A stretch of 64,000 nucleotides of DNA, taken from NCBI GenBank assembly GCA_016081115.2, contig CM071931.1, forward strand, positions 14,764,284 to 14,828,283. The letters are read 5' to 3'. Both the position numbers and the translations under genes were made by a program. Under the pieces are notes generated by a model. That model ran no database searches. It saw only the letters and a list, made by a program, of their open reading frames with translations, and had not been told where the DNA came from. Origin of the DNA: Rehmannia glutinosa (lineage: Eukaryota; Streptophyta; Magnoliopsida; Lamiales; Orobanchaceae). This document shows positions 1 to 11,100 of the stretch, piece after piece. Position 1 is the stretch's first letter, and every line of letters starts with the position of its first letter.

Positions 1-390
1 CAAGTAAACGTGCCTCATAATTTATGCCTTTCTTGACAAATAATGACGTAAATGGCCATTTGTGAAAATATGTAAATCCTACACAATTCTTAAAACATAT
101 CTAGCACAAATCATAATGATAAAAGTGTAGGCTAAAAGAGATATCACAAGTAAGCTCATGCCATAAAAATCCATAAAAGATGATAACACACTTTAGTCTA
201 CAAAAATGCACAAGAGTTTTAAAAACATCATATAAGGTCTTCTTTTTCAAAAATATTTTAAAAGCACAAGTATATATTGAAGACCTTAATTAAAAAATAA
301 ATATTTGAAAACTCATTTTGCAATTAAGACACAAATAAAAGCATGCATAATAACAAAATAAAATGCATATTTTAAATAGGGAGATACGGG

Positions 391-1855
391 TTACCAATTA
401 CGCCATTTCCATGGATTGTGCCGTTCCCATTGTTGATGATATATTCCCCGAGAAGTCACTTTGTTGATGAAGACTTCTTTGATTGCTCCATTTCCAAGGT
501 TTGTTGCTTTCCATTGTTGAAAGTCTCTTCTTCTTTGAAAATCATCTTGTTGATGATGTCTTTGCCATTTCAAGGATTGTGTTCTTCCCATTTTTGATTA
601 TACCCTCTTCTTGAAATTGGCTTTGTCGAAAATAGTTTCTCCTTCTTTGATCAAATGAAACGGTCATTTGATGTCTTCTTAGCGGTATAAATTTTCTTCG
701 ATCATTATTTCACGTACCTAATATGACATTGTTTTGTGGTACCCTTATGTGTTTGGGTCCTTTGGGATTAGTCTTGAGACTTTTAGGTCTCCAACAATAA
801 TTGGAGCTATTTCTAGTCCGACAAGTATTTACCGTATGACCCTTTTTACCGCAATAAAAGCATGTAATAATTCTAGGAGCATAATGACCAACGTCTTAGA
901 GACTTGATTCTTTTTCATGTGATTGACACCCAGGCTTATGATCAAGTTCTAGTTTGAATTATCACAACAATCAACAATATTGGTCATCTTATACAAATTT
1001 ACTCAAGTTGGATTTAGACAAATCATTTTTCAAGCAATTTATATCCTCAACAAGAGTACTATTTTCTTTCTCAAGGTTTCTAACCTTGTCAAGAGTGGTG
1101 GTGTGAGCACATGATAGTGATTCATAGGAAGTAAATAAACTATCCTTATCATTCTTTAAAACAATGAATTCCTTTTTCAAATTTTTGTATTTAACAAGTA
1201 AGTTTTGGAATTCATCTTGTAGCTCATCATAATCATTTTGCAAGTCATTATATTCATTTTGCAATTCATTGTCATAAGAAGTAGAGGGTTTAGAACTTAC
1301 CTCGTTTTCTTCTTCGATGCCCATGAGGCATTGTTCAACTTGTTCATCATGGGAGGTTGTAGAAGGCTTATACCATGTTGTTGAATTTGATGTTGTATCC
1401 ATTTGTGAAGTAGATGCTTTTGAGTTGCTCCTTTCATTTGCATATACTTCATAGATGGCTTCTAATTTTGCCATACTTCATGTGCCGACCGAATACCTAC
1501 AACATGATCAAATTCCAAAGTGGTAAGTGAACAATGTAAAATATTAAGAGCTTTACCATTTAAGGAGATGATTTTCTTCTCTTCATCATTGAGCTTTTGA
1601 AGCCTTTTGAGGTGTGTGGTGTATCTTTCATCGGAATGGATTCTCCATTGATGACGGTGTTCCAAATATCGAACCCGCAACCTTGTAAATAGCATTCCAT
1701 TCTTTCTTTCCAAAATATAAAATTTTTGGAATCAAACCGAGGTGGCTTGGTGGTGGAGGTGCCGGAAAGTTGAGCTTCGTTCGTAGCCGACGATCGTTTC
1801 TCTTCACTCGCAATGTGAAACGAGCTTGCCAAAGAGTTTGGCTTTGATACCACTT
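391..1855 (-). pseudogene. gag pseudogene of Sirevirus-like copy A
   Basis: Capsid/nucleocapsid remnant of a Copia element. Reading starts directly in the primer-binding site (VVSKPNSLASSF from about 1850), followed by a UBN2-like part (RFDSKNFIFWKERMECYL, about 1680-1745). After a frame change come a second piece with VVGIRSAHEVW (about 1470-1510), a Glu/Asn-rich coiled-coil stretch (989-1474, repeated DELQN-type blocks) and a CCHC zinc knuckle (about 835-880, CFYCGKKGHTVNTC on the minus strand). The conserved end QQWERHNPWKWRNW precedes a stop at 391. At least three frame breaks separate these parts. The same order is found at 20294-21880, which helps to set the limits. Confidence 0.8.
1840..1852 (-). 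other. Primer-binding site, copy A
   Basis: Sense strand TGGTATCAAAGCC, two bases inside the LTR edge, matches the usual plant primer-binding site for the initiator methionine tRNA. It is read in frame as part of gag (V-S-K-P), so leader and coding frame overlap. Confidence 0.75.
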
Positions 1856-2071
1856 GTAAGTCCAAGCGGCTACGATAATCTAGAGGGGGGTGAATAGATT
1901 ATCTCCATCTTTTCGATTTCGCCCTCTTTTTCGATACAAATGCGCCAAGATAAAAACAAAGGTGCGGAATGTAAACAACACACGTCGATTTAAAGAGGTT
2001 CAACCCACCTAGGGCCTAATCCTCTACCACCCCAGTATATCCGGGGATGGATTTCAAAAAAAAAAAGATTT

Positions 2072-2457
2072 TATTAATTTACCAAAAATTAATACAACAC
2101 CAACTTACAACAACACCTTGAAGAGCACCACACTCTTCTTCAACAACACCTTCAAGATTATCACAATCTCTTTTGAAGATCACCACAATCCTCAACGGCA
2201 CCTTGCGAAGATCACCACAATCTTCCGACTTGAAGAGCACCGAACTCTCCAACACCACCTTTGGAGATTACCACAATCTCCTTTTGAAGATTACCACAAT
2301 CTTCCTTCAACGGCACCTTTGAAGATCACCACAATCTTCAATCTTGAAGAATACCAAATTCTTCAACACCTCAAGAGCACCACACTCTTGAAACACCTAT
2401 CACCTAGATCACCCAAGTGTATTCTTACCACAAGAATACTCACAAGGATATCTTGTG
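2072..2457 (-). other. Array of covarying stem-loops in LTR leader, copy A
   Basis: On the plus strand at least eleven inverted repeats of 19-23 nt occur in 370 bp, most with loop (C/T)ACCACA, which is TGTGGT(A/G) on the transcribed minus strand. Examples: 2120-2138 (arms GAAGAG/CTCTTC), 2207-2225 (GAAGAT/ATCTTC), 2263-2281 (GGAGAT/ATCTCC), 2344-2366 (TTGAAGAA/TTCTTCAA), 2371-2391 (TCAAGAG/CTCTTGA), 2419-2439 (GTATTCT/AGAATAC), 2072-2094 (TATTAATT/AATTAATA). At 2173-2195 and 2232-2250 the only mispair becomes a G-U pair in the sense RNA. A further hairpin with a different loop lies at 2441-2457. The array is downstream of the TATA box, so it should be in the transcript leader. Confidence 0.8.
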
Positions 2458-2674
2458 TTTGGTTGATGAATTACAATCAAGATTACACTTTGAAAAATAT
2501 TACAACTCAAAAGTGCAAGTGTAATCAAGAATGAAAGCTCAGACCTCAAGATGTGAAAGTGATAGTACTTAGGCTATTACAACAAGAATGTTGAAATGAA
2601 TAACAAAGATTATGTGCTTGTGATATCTCTTGTTGTTTGTATCAAGTCTTGTGTTTGATCCCTCAAGCTTTCAT

Positions 2675-2684
2675 CTATTTATAG
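2675..2684 (-). promoter_or_regulatory. TATA box of LTR, copy A
   Basis: Sense CTATAAATAG, a near-ideal plant TATA element, about 220 bp upstream (in element orientation) of the first stem-loop. The equivalent in copy B is at 19593-19602. Confidence 0.6.
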
Positions 2685-2978
2685 GAGAGCCTTCAAATTT
2701 GAATTTCAACATAGGCTCCTCCAAAGGCTCCTCCAAAGGCTCCTCCAACATAGGCTCCTTCATGGGCTCTCCATGTTTTCTTTTGTCTACAAATAAGACA
2801 AAGAGATTAAAATAAATATGGTTGTCTCATAAGGATACAAAAATCAGATTATAGAACAATCCCACATTTTAAGGAAGAATGGTCTGTGCAACAACGGTTA
2901 TATTTTCTTTGTCAAACTAAAGGGCGTAGGTTGCGCACAAAAGGGCGTTTGAAATTGTCTTGAAAAATTACACGGGCG

Positions 2979-3132
2979 ACCGGTCGAGGGGTGCTCGACC
3001 GGTCGACATCACCCCTAGCCGGTCGACCTCTCCAAAAATAGAACAGGAGATTTTGCACACTTGCAGGTACCGGTCGACCCCAGGCGCCGGTCGGCCGACC
3101 GACCGGTCGACGCCTGAATGCGGCCGGTCGAC
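2979..3132. promoter_or_regulatory. Cluster of ACCGGTCGAC palindromes, copy A LTR
   Basis: The core ACCGGTCGAC, or a one-base variant, occurs at 2979, 2998, 3018, 3069, 3103 and 3122, in both orientations and some overlapping, inside otherwise AT-rich DNA and upstream of the TATA box. Repeated GC-rich palindromes in the upstream LTR part are a known feature of Sireviruses, where they are thought to be cis-regulatory. That reading here is inference. Confidence 0.6.
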
Positions 3133-3532
3133 CTGCTTGATTTTTCTTCCGTCTCATTTTCTATTTCAAAAATCATCTTCAGGCACGGGTTGCCCTATAG
3201 AGATGACCGGCCGATCACTCGAGAGGTAAATGTTGTCCAATTTTTGTCGAAAATAAAACTCAAGAAATACTCAGAAAATTTAGTAAAAACATTTTAAACC
3301 GATCGAGAGTATTAGGACAATATTTTAGAACCATTGTTTTGGTGTAAAAACACATTAACACAAAATCATCAAAAGTGTTGTCCAATTTATATCGAAAATA
3401 AACTTGTAGAAATACTCAGGAAAATATTAAAACCATTTTAAATCATTTAGGAGTATTTGGACAACCTTTAAAAACATTGTTTTGGTATAAAAACAAAATC
3501 ATCAAAATCATGATAAAATCATTTATCAAACA

Positions 3533-4172
3533 AATATTGTTCAAGGGATTACTAATATTTTTCGGAGGTAATATTAATATTTTGGTGGAAAAACTAATAC
3601 TTTTAACAGCCCTAGTGATACTACGCCACTGCCTAATAATACATCATTGCTTAATACTTTTTGAGGGGACAATTAATACATTTTAGGTGGATTACTAATA
3701 CTTTTGAGGAAAAATTAATACTTACTATGAGGAATACTAAAAATACTGTTCAAGAGGATTATTAATACTTTTTAGAGGCACTAATACTAATACTTTTAAC
3801 AGCATTAGTGATACTACGTCAATGCCTAATATCAAAAAATGACACCGATATAGATATCCTATGACACTGCCCCAAAATATTATAAAAATGTCACCGCGTT
3901 CAAAATCATAAAAATGCTAGCGCCTTTTCAGAATTACAAAAATGCCATTGCCTAATTGTATTTGGGTCTATTTGGGGTCCGTCTAATGAATTTGAACCCA
4001 TTAGACCGTCTGACTGAAGTTTTTTCATTGTGCTTATATATGTATTCGATGATAATACGAGACTCAAGAGAGTAATATCACTGAGTCGAAAAATCTTAGG
4101 ACAACCTCTTCGCTATAATTCAATTAGTGCTTAAAATGCAGCTCTAGTACAAATACATCAAATAAATATATG
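3533..4172. other. AT-rich intergenic DNA with a 44-bp direct repeat
   Basis: No coding region seen. A 44-bp sequence beginning CTAATACTTTTAACAGC is present at 3594-3637 and, with a few changes, at 3787-3830, within a larger stretch of repeated ATTAATACTTTT-type units. This may be an old element remnant, but no ends could be defined. Confidence 0.5.
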
Positions 4173-4181
4173 TTTAAGTAC

Positions 4182-5380
4182 AAAAACTTATGTGAGATAG
4201 TCTCACAGGTCTAAATCCGTGAGAGGGATCCTCACATGTCTTCACCCTTCCTATTTTCTAGTCCCCCTATTTTTTCTCTCTTCTCTCACTGGTCCCCCTC
4301 CTCCTCCTCATCTCTCTCTTATACACGTGTTCTTTCATGTCTACTTATTTCTCTCGTCTAATTGGTCCCCCCTTCCTCTCTCTTCACTTGGTCCCCTCTC
4401 TCTTCTCATGTCCTTCCCCTCTCTCTATACACACACGTTTTACATATAAAAATCTCACAAAAACTAAATTCTTCAGAAAATAAATACCCAAAGAAAAATA
4501 AAAATAAAAAAATGATACTTTAAAAACGTATATTTTTCATGGTGTAATTAATACATTTTTTAAAAAAATGATATTTTTTTAATAATGAAGTGATATTTAT
4601 TTTAATAATAAGTGATAATTTTTTTAATACAAAATGATTTTTTTAATAAAATGTGATACTTTTTTAATACAAAATGATACTTTTTTAATATTATGTGATA
4701 CTTTTTTTTAAAAAAAAAGTGATATTTTTTTAATAATGAAGTGATATTTGTTTTAATATATAATAAGTGATATTTTAATATGAAATGATATTTTTTTAGT
4801 AAAAGGTGATACTTTTTTAATATGAAATGATACTTTTATAATAACATGTTATACTTTTTTAATAAAGGGTGATACTTTTTCTATGAAAATTGATACTTTG
4901 TTTTAATAAAAGATAATATTTTTTAATAAATAGTGATACTTTTTAAATAAATAGTGATGCTTCTTTATAAGAAGTAATAATTTTCCATAAGAAGTGATAT
5001 TGCTTTTAATAAAAGTGATACTTTATTCTAATAAAAAGTGATATTTTTCGAGTCTATTGTGATACTTTTTCATAAAAGTGATAATTTATTTTCTCCATGT
5101 TTTTCCTTTGTTTCATGCATGTAGAGAAAATAGAGAAAAAGAATGATGATAGATGTGAGGGGAGAGGGAGAGGGGACCACAAGAAGAATTGGATGAGGAG
5201 AGAGAGAGGGGGGACCATGAGAGAAGTGAGGTGAAAGGAGAGAGCAAAAGGGAGGGAACCATGGGAGGAGTGAGAGAGGGACACATCAGTATATAGAGAG
5301 AGAGAAGGGGCATGTGAGGTAATAGAGCTCGTCTCACGGATTTAGATCCATGAGACGGTCTCACAAGAGACTTCCCCATA
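4182..5380. mobile_element. Mutator-type MITE with palindromic CT-rich arms
   Basis: 1199 bp bounded by an exact 9-bp direct repeat TTTAAGTAC (4173-4181 and 5381-5389), the duplication size typical of Mutator-like transposons. The ends form an imperfect inverted repeat with the shared core TGTGAGAC(C)GTCTCA and TCTAAATCCGTGAGA. Inside, arms of CT-rich sequence (about 4230-4440) face their GA-rich complement (about 5150-5330). The middle (about 4500-5090) is a degenerate array of units like GTGATACTTTTTTAATA. No transposase is present, so it is non-autonomous. Open frames in the arms are by-products of composition. Confidence 0.75.
4500..5090. repeat. Degenerate tandem array inside the Mutator MITE
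   Basis: Some two dozen loose copies of (A)GTGATA(C/T)TTTTTTTAATA with spacing near 20-25 bp fill the centre of the element. Such a satellite-like core could have grown by slippage or been captured. Confidence 0.6.
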
Positions 5381-5389
5381 TTTAAGTAC

Positions 5390-6293
5390 TGATTGAAATA
5401 TGTAACCACGGATCTTAACTAAAATTTAAGGCTAATTTATAAGTATATAAAACTAAGGATACTGGCATAGGAAGTAACTCAAACTTATAAAGACACGAAT
5501 TAGAATAAACAATAAATTTTACAAATTCAATATTAGAATATAACTGGTACAATCAGGATATTTGTTATTATGCTTAAATTATTATTCTAATATTAAAATG
5601 ACTCAACTTGATTCATTATTAGTAACTAGTAAGGTAGTCTTAAATTCGTATGATAAAATTAAATGCCTTTATCATTCTATACAAAGTGCTAATAATTAAT
5701 TCCTTAATTATGATAAGGGATAAGGGTTCAGGGTTAGGGATATTTGTAATTATCCCTTATGATAAGGATATCCCTCAGAACAACGAATAGGTGTTTCGAA
5801 ATTGTCTTTATCACCTTAATAAAACCAAACCAATGCCTGACCAGTTGAACCTAAACACAAGTACATAACCCAATCTTTCAAATTCATACAGATTAAAGAT
5901 GTTAGCTATCAAATTAAAACAAGAAAGGAAAAAAAAAAAAAAGAAACCATATCAAAGAGATTAGAGGGAATAATATAAACAAATTAAGATAAAGCTGAAA
6001 AAAAGAATAAACTCAAATGGTCTTTTTATAGTCAGTTTTAAGTTTTATCACATTTCAATCTACAAAAAATTGACATCCCAAGAATAGCTAATTTTCCCAC
6101 ATCAGCAGAATTTATTACTCGAGCTGCAAACCCCACATCAGTTCTTGCTTCAAGTGTACACTAAGATATCAAATCACGGAGTACTTGTATTCACTTTACC
6201 ATGTGTATTGCCAACTCCGATTCCTATTCTCAATACTAGGTTGTTGGCTTGACAACCCAAATTTTTACAATGGAGACGTCTTTTCCATGGATT
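5390..6293. other. AT-rich intergenic stretch
   Basis: No gene, RNA gene or element end could be supported here. A poly-A tract lies at about 5928-5942, and at 5715-5771 there is a weak dyad around ATAAGGGATAAGG and TATCCCTTAT. Confidence 0.5.
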
Positions 6294-6815
6294 CGTAGCC
6301 ATCAATTGTGATGGTTCATTTCGGGCACTGAACAACACTGGCGGATATGGAATTATCGTCAGAGACTACTTTGGATGATTCATCCTAGCCAAGGCAAATC
6401 ATTTTCAAAAGGCTGGCCTCCTGAAGAATGAGACATCATAAGTCAACTATGGGATCATTGTCTAATGATAGAGATGATGGCAATCTGGGATGGGCTTCGA
6501 CTCGCAAAAGGGTTAGAACTAAGATATGTCGAAATCCAATCGGACTGATCAAAAGTTGCAATTTCGACCGTGTTTGGAAAATCCAAATGTCCGGGTCAAT
6601 GTCTTGGATACTGTCTAATATCCAATCCGAGATGAGTTTCTTTAAGAGGCTTGGGTTTATGTTCGTCTATTGAGAACGAAATAGAATAGCTGATTTCTTG
6701 TCCAAGTTCTTGACAAGTGACAGAGAGAAATATATTGATTTTTCGGAGATGCCTCATACACTTCATAAAATTATTATTGAGGATGCTTTAGTTTATTTTA
6801 CGCTACTATTTTAAG
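6294..6815 (+). pseudogene. Fragment of plant RNase H-like (RVT_3) protein
   Basis: Pieces of one domain appear in order but in different frames. INCDGSFRALNNTGGYGIIVRD (about 6300-6370) carries the first catalytic Asp and the GG-G turn. AIWDGLRLAKGLELRYVEIQSD (about 6480-6545) is the typical helix plus second Asp. ERNRIADFLSK (about 6670-6710) is the end with the Asn-Arg-x-Ala-Asp motif. Stops and shifts (such as TGA after RDYFG) break it. These domains occur in non-LTR retrotransposons and in domesticated plant proteins of unknown role. No reverse transcriptase is visible next to it, so the origin stays open. Confidence 0.65.
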
Positions 6816-7218
6816 TGTTTCCAGATTTTTGAATTCATGGAACAATATTGGTTAGGTTCTATACATGTTTTTGTAGGAAGCGTTGTACGTAATATGGTCA
6901 TATGCATCATGCATGTCATGATGAATAATTTTTTGGATAAATCAGGTCTGTAAGTACTATGCTTATATGTATGTAATAATGATTGATTGTGTTTAATTCG
7001 CGGTGTCTTTCTTTCTTTCTTTTTTTAATCAATCTAGTTCATATATATTTCACAGAATTTTCATAGTTAGTGAAATTATGAGTATACTTTTGTCGCTGCC
7101 ATGTTAACTTAACATGTGAGCTCGAACGTCAATTCAATTTTGATACTTAATTATATTATTTTGAAAATTTTATGTACTACAATTTCGTAACTCACCAATT
7201 TTATTAATTCTTAACATG
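6816..7218. other. AT-rich spacer
   Basis: No feature seen beyond a short CTTT microsatellite at about 7008-7025. Confidence 0.5.
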
Positions 7219-8106
7219 TGTTTAATTTGGTTTGTTAAATTGTGTTGACCAAATTTTGACCAAATATTTAAGTGGTTTCCATTAGTGAAAAGTGGAATTA
7301 AATCATATGATAAAATTTTACTAAGTGAGTAGATGAGATTGGCATTTGGAATTTCTCAAAAACCAATTCCCGCTTAAATGAAAAATTAATGCTAGAAGTT
7401 AGCAACTTAAAACTAGAAAATGGTATGGAAAATGGAAAATGTGGGGAATGAGAAATGATCCATCCCACATATAGTAGAAAGCAAAAGTTTGCTCAATTTA
7501 TAAATCCCAAGTTGGACAATTGGGTTTGGGCCCTTGGGGCACCAAAGTTTTTAAAGTGGTGAGGACCTACATGCTTGTGGGTTTGGTTCAAAACACACGC
7601 GGGTCTTGGGCTTGGGCTTCAAGGCCCTTATATTTTTTGGACCAAATTTATTTAAAACCCTTTAAAATTAATTAATTAATTAAGTCACCTGTTCGAGCAA
7701 CCAGGTGCATTTTTTGGCTATAGACATGTCTTTTCGAGCCAAAAGACATGTCCTTTCCATCAGGCACCTTGATACCTATAAATACAAGGCCCCTACAGAT
7801 GAAATCAGACACAAAATCAGATAATAAAGTCGAGCCATATTGCATCTGCATATTGATTTACTCCCTTCAAAAGCTTGAAAGTTTCAAACACTATATAGTT
7901 CGTTGATAGATTGATTTTTGCAAGTGCTGCTAAATCGAACTCGTTTAAGTCGTTGTATCTTAGGCACGATCGCCGGAACCGTAAGCACTTTGTATACGGG
8001 TGATTTCATCTTGCGGAGACTGTATTAGATACAGGCCTCGACTTAGCCAGATTTTTTCCAAATACTTCTAGCCATTTCTTGTAAACAGTAAGCCACCCAA
8101 AAAACA
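7219..8106 (+). repeat. 5' LTR of Tork-like Copia
   Basis: 888 bp. It contains CTATAAATAC at 7776-7785 as probable TATA box. Just upstream are two palindromes: CACCTG/CAGGTG (7686-7691, 7702-7707) and a perfect 12-bp dyad GACATGTCTTTT/AAAAGACATGTC (7723-7734, 7741-7752). Its end is placed at 8106, where similarity to the 3' LTR stops. Confidence 0.75.
7776..7785 (+). promoter_or_regulatory. TATA box of Tork-like LTR
   Basis: CTATAAATAC, repeated at the same place in the 3' LTR (about 13315-13324), 24 bp after a strong inverted repeat. This fits a Copia LTR promoter. Confidence 0.5.
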
Positions 8107-8143
8107 ATCCCAAGACGAAATCCTTTCTGAAGTTTCCAAGACA

Positions 8144-11100
8144 ATGGCATTCATTTCGTTCACTCCGATGGATGATGCTCCTGCACACGGCGAAAAACCG
8201 GCGAAGTTCTCCAGCCTTGACTTCAAATGCTGGCAACAAAAGATGCTTTTTCACCTCACTACGCTGGGTCTATCCCGTTTTCTGAAGGAATACCCCCTAC
8301 CATTGGCGATGAAGAATCCGACAACCAACGGAGAATCGCTGTGGATACTTGGCATAACAGCGATTTTTTCTGTCGAAACTATGTTTTGAATGGGCTAGAC
8401 GACACCCTCTATAACGTCTATAGTTTGTTCAAAACGTCCAAAGAGTTGTGGGACTCTTTGGAGAAAAAGTACAAAACAGAAGATGTCGGCACAAAGAAAT
8501 TTGTTGTCAAAAAATTTCTGGATTACAAGATGATTGGCACTAAAATGGTGATCAACCAAGTGCAAGAAATTCAGATCATACTTCCCGACTTGTTGTCTGA
8601 AGGGATGATTCTGAACTAGTCTTTCCTAGTGGCTGCGATAATCGAAAAATTGCCGCCATTGTGGAAGGATTTTAAGAACTACCTCAAGTACAAGCGCAAA
8701 GAAATGGGGTTTGAGGATCTGTATGTTTGACTTCGAATTGATAAAGACAACCGAAAATCCAAAGTGAAGTCCAGTAAGTCTGGAATGGAGGCCAAAACCA
8801 ATCTTACTGAATCAAGCACTATAAGAAACGAAACCATTCCGGAAAAGATAAGGGAAATGCCAAGAAATTCAAGGGAAATTGCTACGACTATGGAAAATCG
8901 AACCACATGGCCAAGGATTGCCGACACCCAAAAAAGAGCAATAAAAATGGCAACCAACAAGCCAATGTGTTGGAGGACAAGTATGTTTCGATAGACATAT
9001 CGGAGCTCGATCTCACCGCCATTGTGTTTGAAACCAATACGGTAGATAACCCAAGGGAGTGGTGGATAGATATCAGGGCTACTCGTCACATTTGTGTCGA
9101 CAAGAAGATGTTCTCCTCCTACACCACAATTAAAGGAAAAAAGCTTTTCATGGGAAAGTCTTCGACTTCCAACATCGTAGGGCTTAGGAAGGTTGTGCTC
9201 AAGATGACTTCTGAAAAGGTTCAGAGCTTACACTTGTGGATGTGCTGCATGTCCCGAATATCTACAGGAATTTAGTTTCCAAACCTTTGCTCAGTAAAGC
9301 CGAGTTTAGACTAGTGTTTGAGTCCGATAAGTTTGTAATGACCAAGAATGCTCAGTTTCTATGTAAGGGCTACCTTGATAAATGGCTCTTTAAAATGTCT
9401 GTAATGTTTGTTTTCCACCAAGAGGTGAAGAATAAAAACATTACTTATGTTTCCTTGTTCGATTGTTCTAATTTATGGCATAACAGATTAGGACACGCAA
9501 ACTTCAATACAATTAAAAGGTTAGTGAATCTGGAATTAATACATACGTTTAAAACTAATTTACAAGACAAATGCGAAATTTGTATTGAAGCAAAATTGGC
9601 TAAAGCACCATTTTATTCGGTAATGAAAAGTACCAAACCACTTGAGTTAATTGATACAGATGTGTATGATTTAAAACTTGTGCAAACTTGAGGTAGGAAA
9701 AAGTACTTTATAATGTTTATTGACGATTGCACAAGATATTGCTATGTATATCTTTTGAAAAGCAAAGATGATGCTTTAGTAACTTTTAAAACTTATAAGA
9801 ATGAAGTTCAAAATCAGCTTAATTTAAAAATTAAGATGATTCGAAGTGATAGAGGTGGAGAGTATGTTGCTCCGTTTGAAGAATTTTTCTCGGAAGTGGG
9901 TATAATTCATCAAACGACAGCTCCCTACTCACCTCAATCAAATGGTATATCAGAATGCAAAAACCGAACTCTTAAGAAGATGATGAATGCGATGTTGATA
10001 AACTCTGGCTTACCCCATAAATTATGGGCGGAAACTCTGCAAACTACATTCTTAATAAGATCCCACACAAAGGTAAAAATGAAAGTCCATATGAGTTATG
10101 AAAAGGACATAAACCGTCATACAAATACCTCACAGTGTGGGGGTGTTTGGCTAAAGTCGAAGTACCTAAGCCTAAACAAGTTAGAACGGTCTGAAGACGA
10201 TCGATTGCATTTTCATTGAATATGATAACAATAGTAGTGCATATCAATTTTTAGTGCACAAGTCAGCTATTCTTGATATAAATAAAGGAATGATCATTGA
10301 ATCAAGGAATGTTGTATTATTCAAGAATATCTTTCCGAATAAAGAAAGGAAAGAAGAAAGTTTGAATAAATGAACTTATTAAACTGCAAGGTTACCTCAA
10401 AGTGATGATGACGAGGAACTAAGACGCAGTAAAAGGACAAAAGTAGCTAAGTATTTTGGTCCTGGTTTTCTAACTTATATGTTAGAAAACAAACTTAGAA
10501 CTATTCATGAAGCTTTGTCTAGTCCAGAAGCTCATCTCTTGAAAGAAGCTATCAATAATGAAATAGATTCCATCATGCAAAATAACACTTGGGAGTTGGT
10601 TGACCTCCCACTGGATTGCAAACCTTTAGGATGCAAGTGGATCCTTAAAAGGAAGTATAAAGCAGGTGGATCTATAGATAAGTACAAAGCCCGTTTGGTA
10701 GCTAAAGGTTTAAACAAAATGAGAGATATGATTGTTTTGATACATATTCTCCTGTTATAAGGATCACATCCATTCGTGTTCTCATTGCTATTACAGCTTT
10801 GTATAACCTTGAAATACATCAAATGGACATGAAGACTGTCTTCTTGAATGGTGAGCTTGAAGAGAAGATTTATTGCACCCGGTTAAGAGAGAAAGGTGCG
10901 CATACTTGTTAAGTCATTTTATGGACTAAAACAAGCACCTAAGTAGTGGCATGAAAATTTTGACTCGACCATGAAGTCAAACAGTTTCAAGATCAGTGAA
11001 TGTGACAAGTATGTCTACATTAAAGGTATTACAAATGATTACGTCATATTATGCCTTTATGTAGATGATATACTGATTATGGGTAATAGTCATGATTTAA

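Larger units (their letters stand above)
1..3532 (-). mobile_element. Sirevirus-like Copia element, copy A (cut by window edge)
   Basis: Read on the minus strand, this is the 5' part of an LTR retrotransposon: an LTR (1855-3532), a primer-binding site complementary to the initiator-Met tRNA end (1840-1852, sense TGGTATCAAAGCC) and a broken gag ending at 391. Positions 1-390 are AT-rich and match the non-coding stretch after gag in the second copy at 19035-24425. The UBN2-type gag with a long coiled region and one CCHC knuckle, the LTR above 1 kb and the GC-rich palindromes in the LTR are known Sirevirus traits. The far LTR lies outside the window, so I cannot say whether this copy ever carried pol. 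Confidence 0.85.
1855..3532 (-). repeat. LTR of Sirevirus-like copy A
   Basis: About 1.68 kb. One end is TGTAAG at 1855, next to the primer-binding site; the other is near 3532 (TTTATCAAACA), matching the TGTTAGATAAAT start of the copy-B LTR in reverse. It is longer than the copy-B LTRs (1259 and 936 bp), partly because its outer end holds two imperfect direct copies of about 145-155 bp (about 3233-3374 and 3375-3530). Inside, read minus, come the GC-rich palindrome cluster, a TATA box and then the stem-loop array. The LTR of an inserted element normally supplies promoter and poly(A) signals. Confidence 0.8.

Noticed and set aside
2912..3229. Two overlapping Arg/Pro-rich frames on opposite strands
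   Set aside because: They are translations of the CCGGTCGAC palindrome cluster in the LTR.
4219..5409. Several open frames rich in Leu, Ser and Pro
   Set aside because: They come from the CT-rich arms of the Mutator MITE and lack any domain or codon signal.
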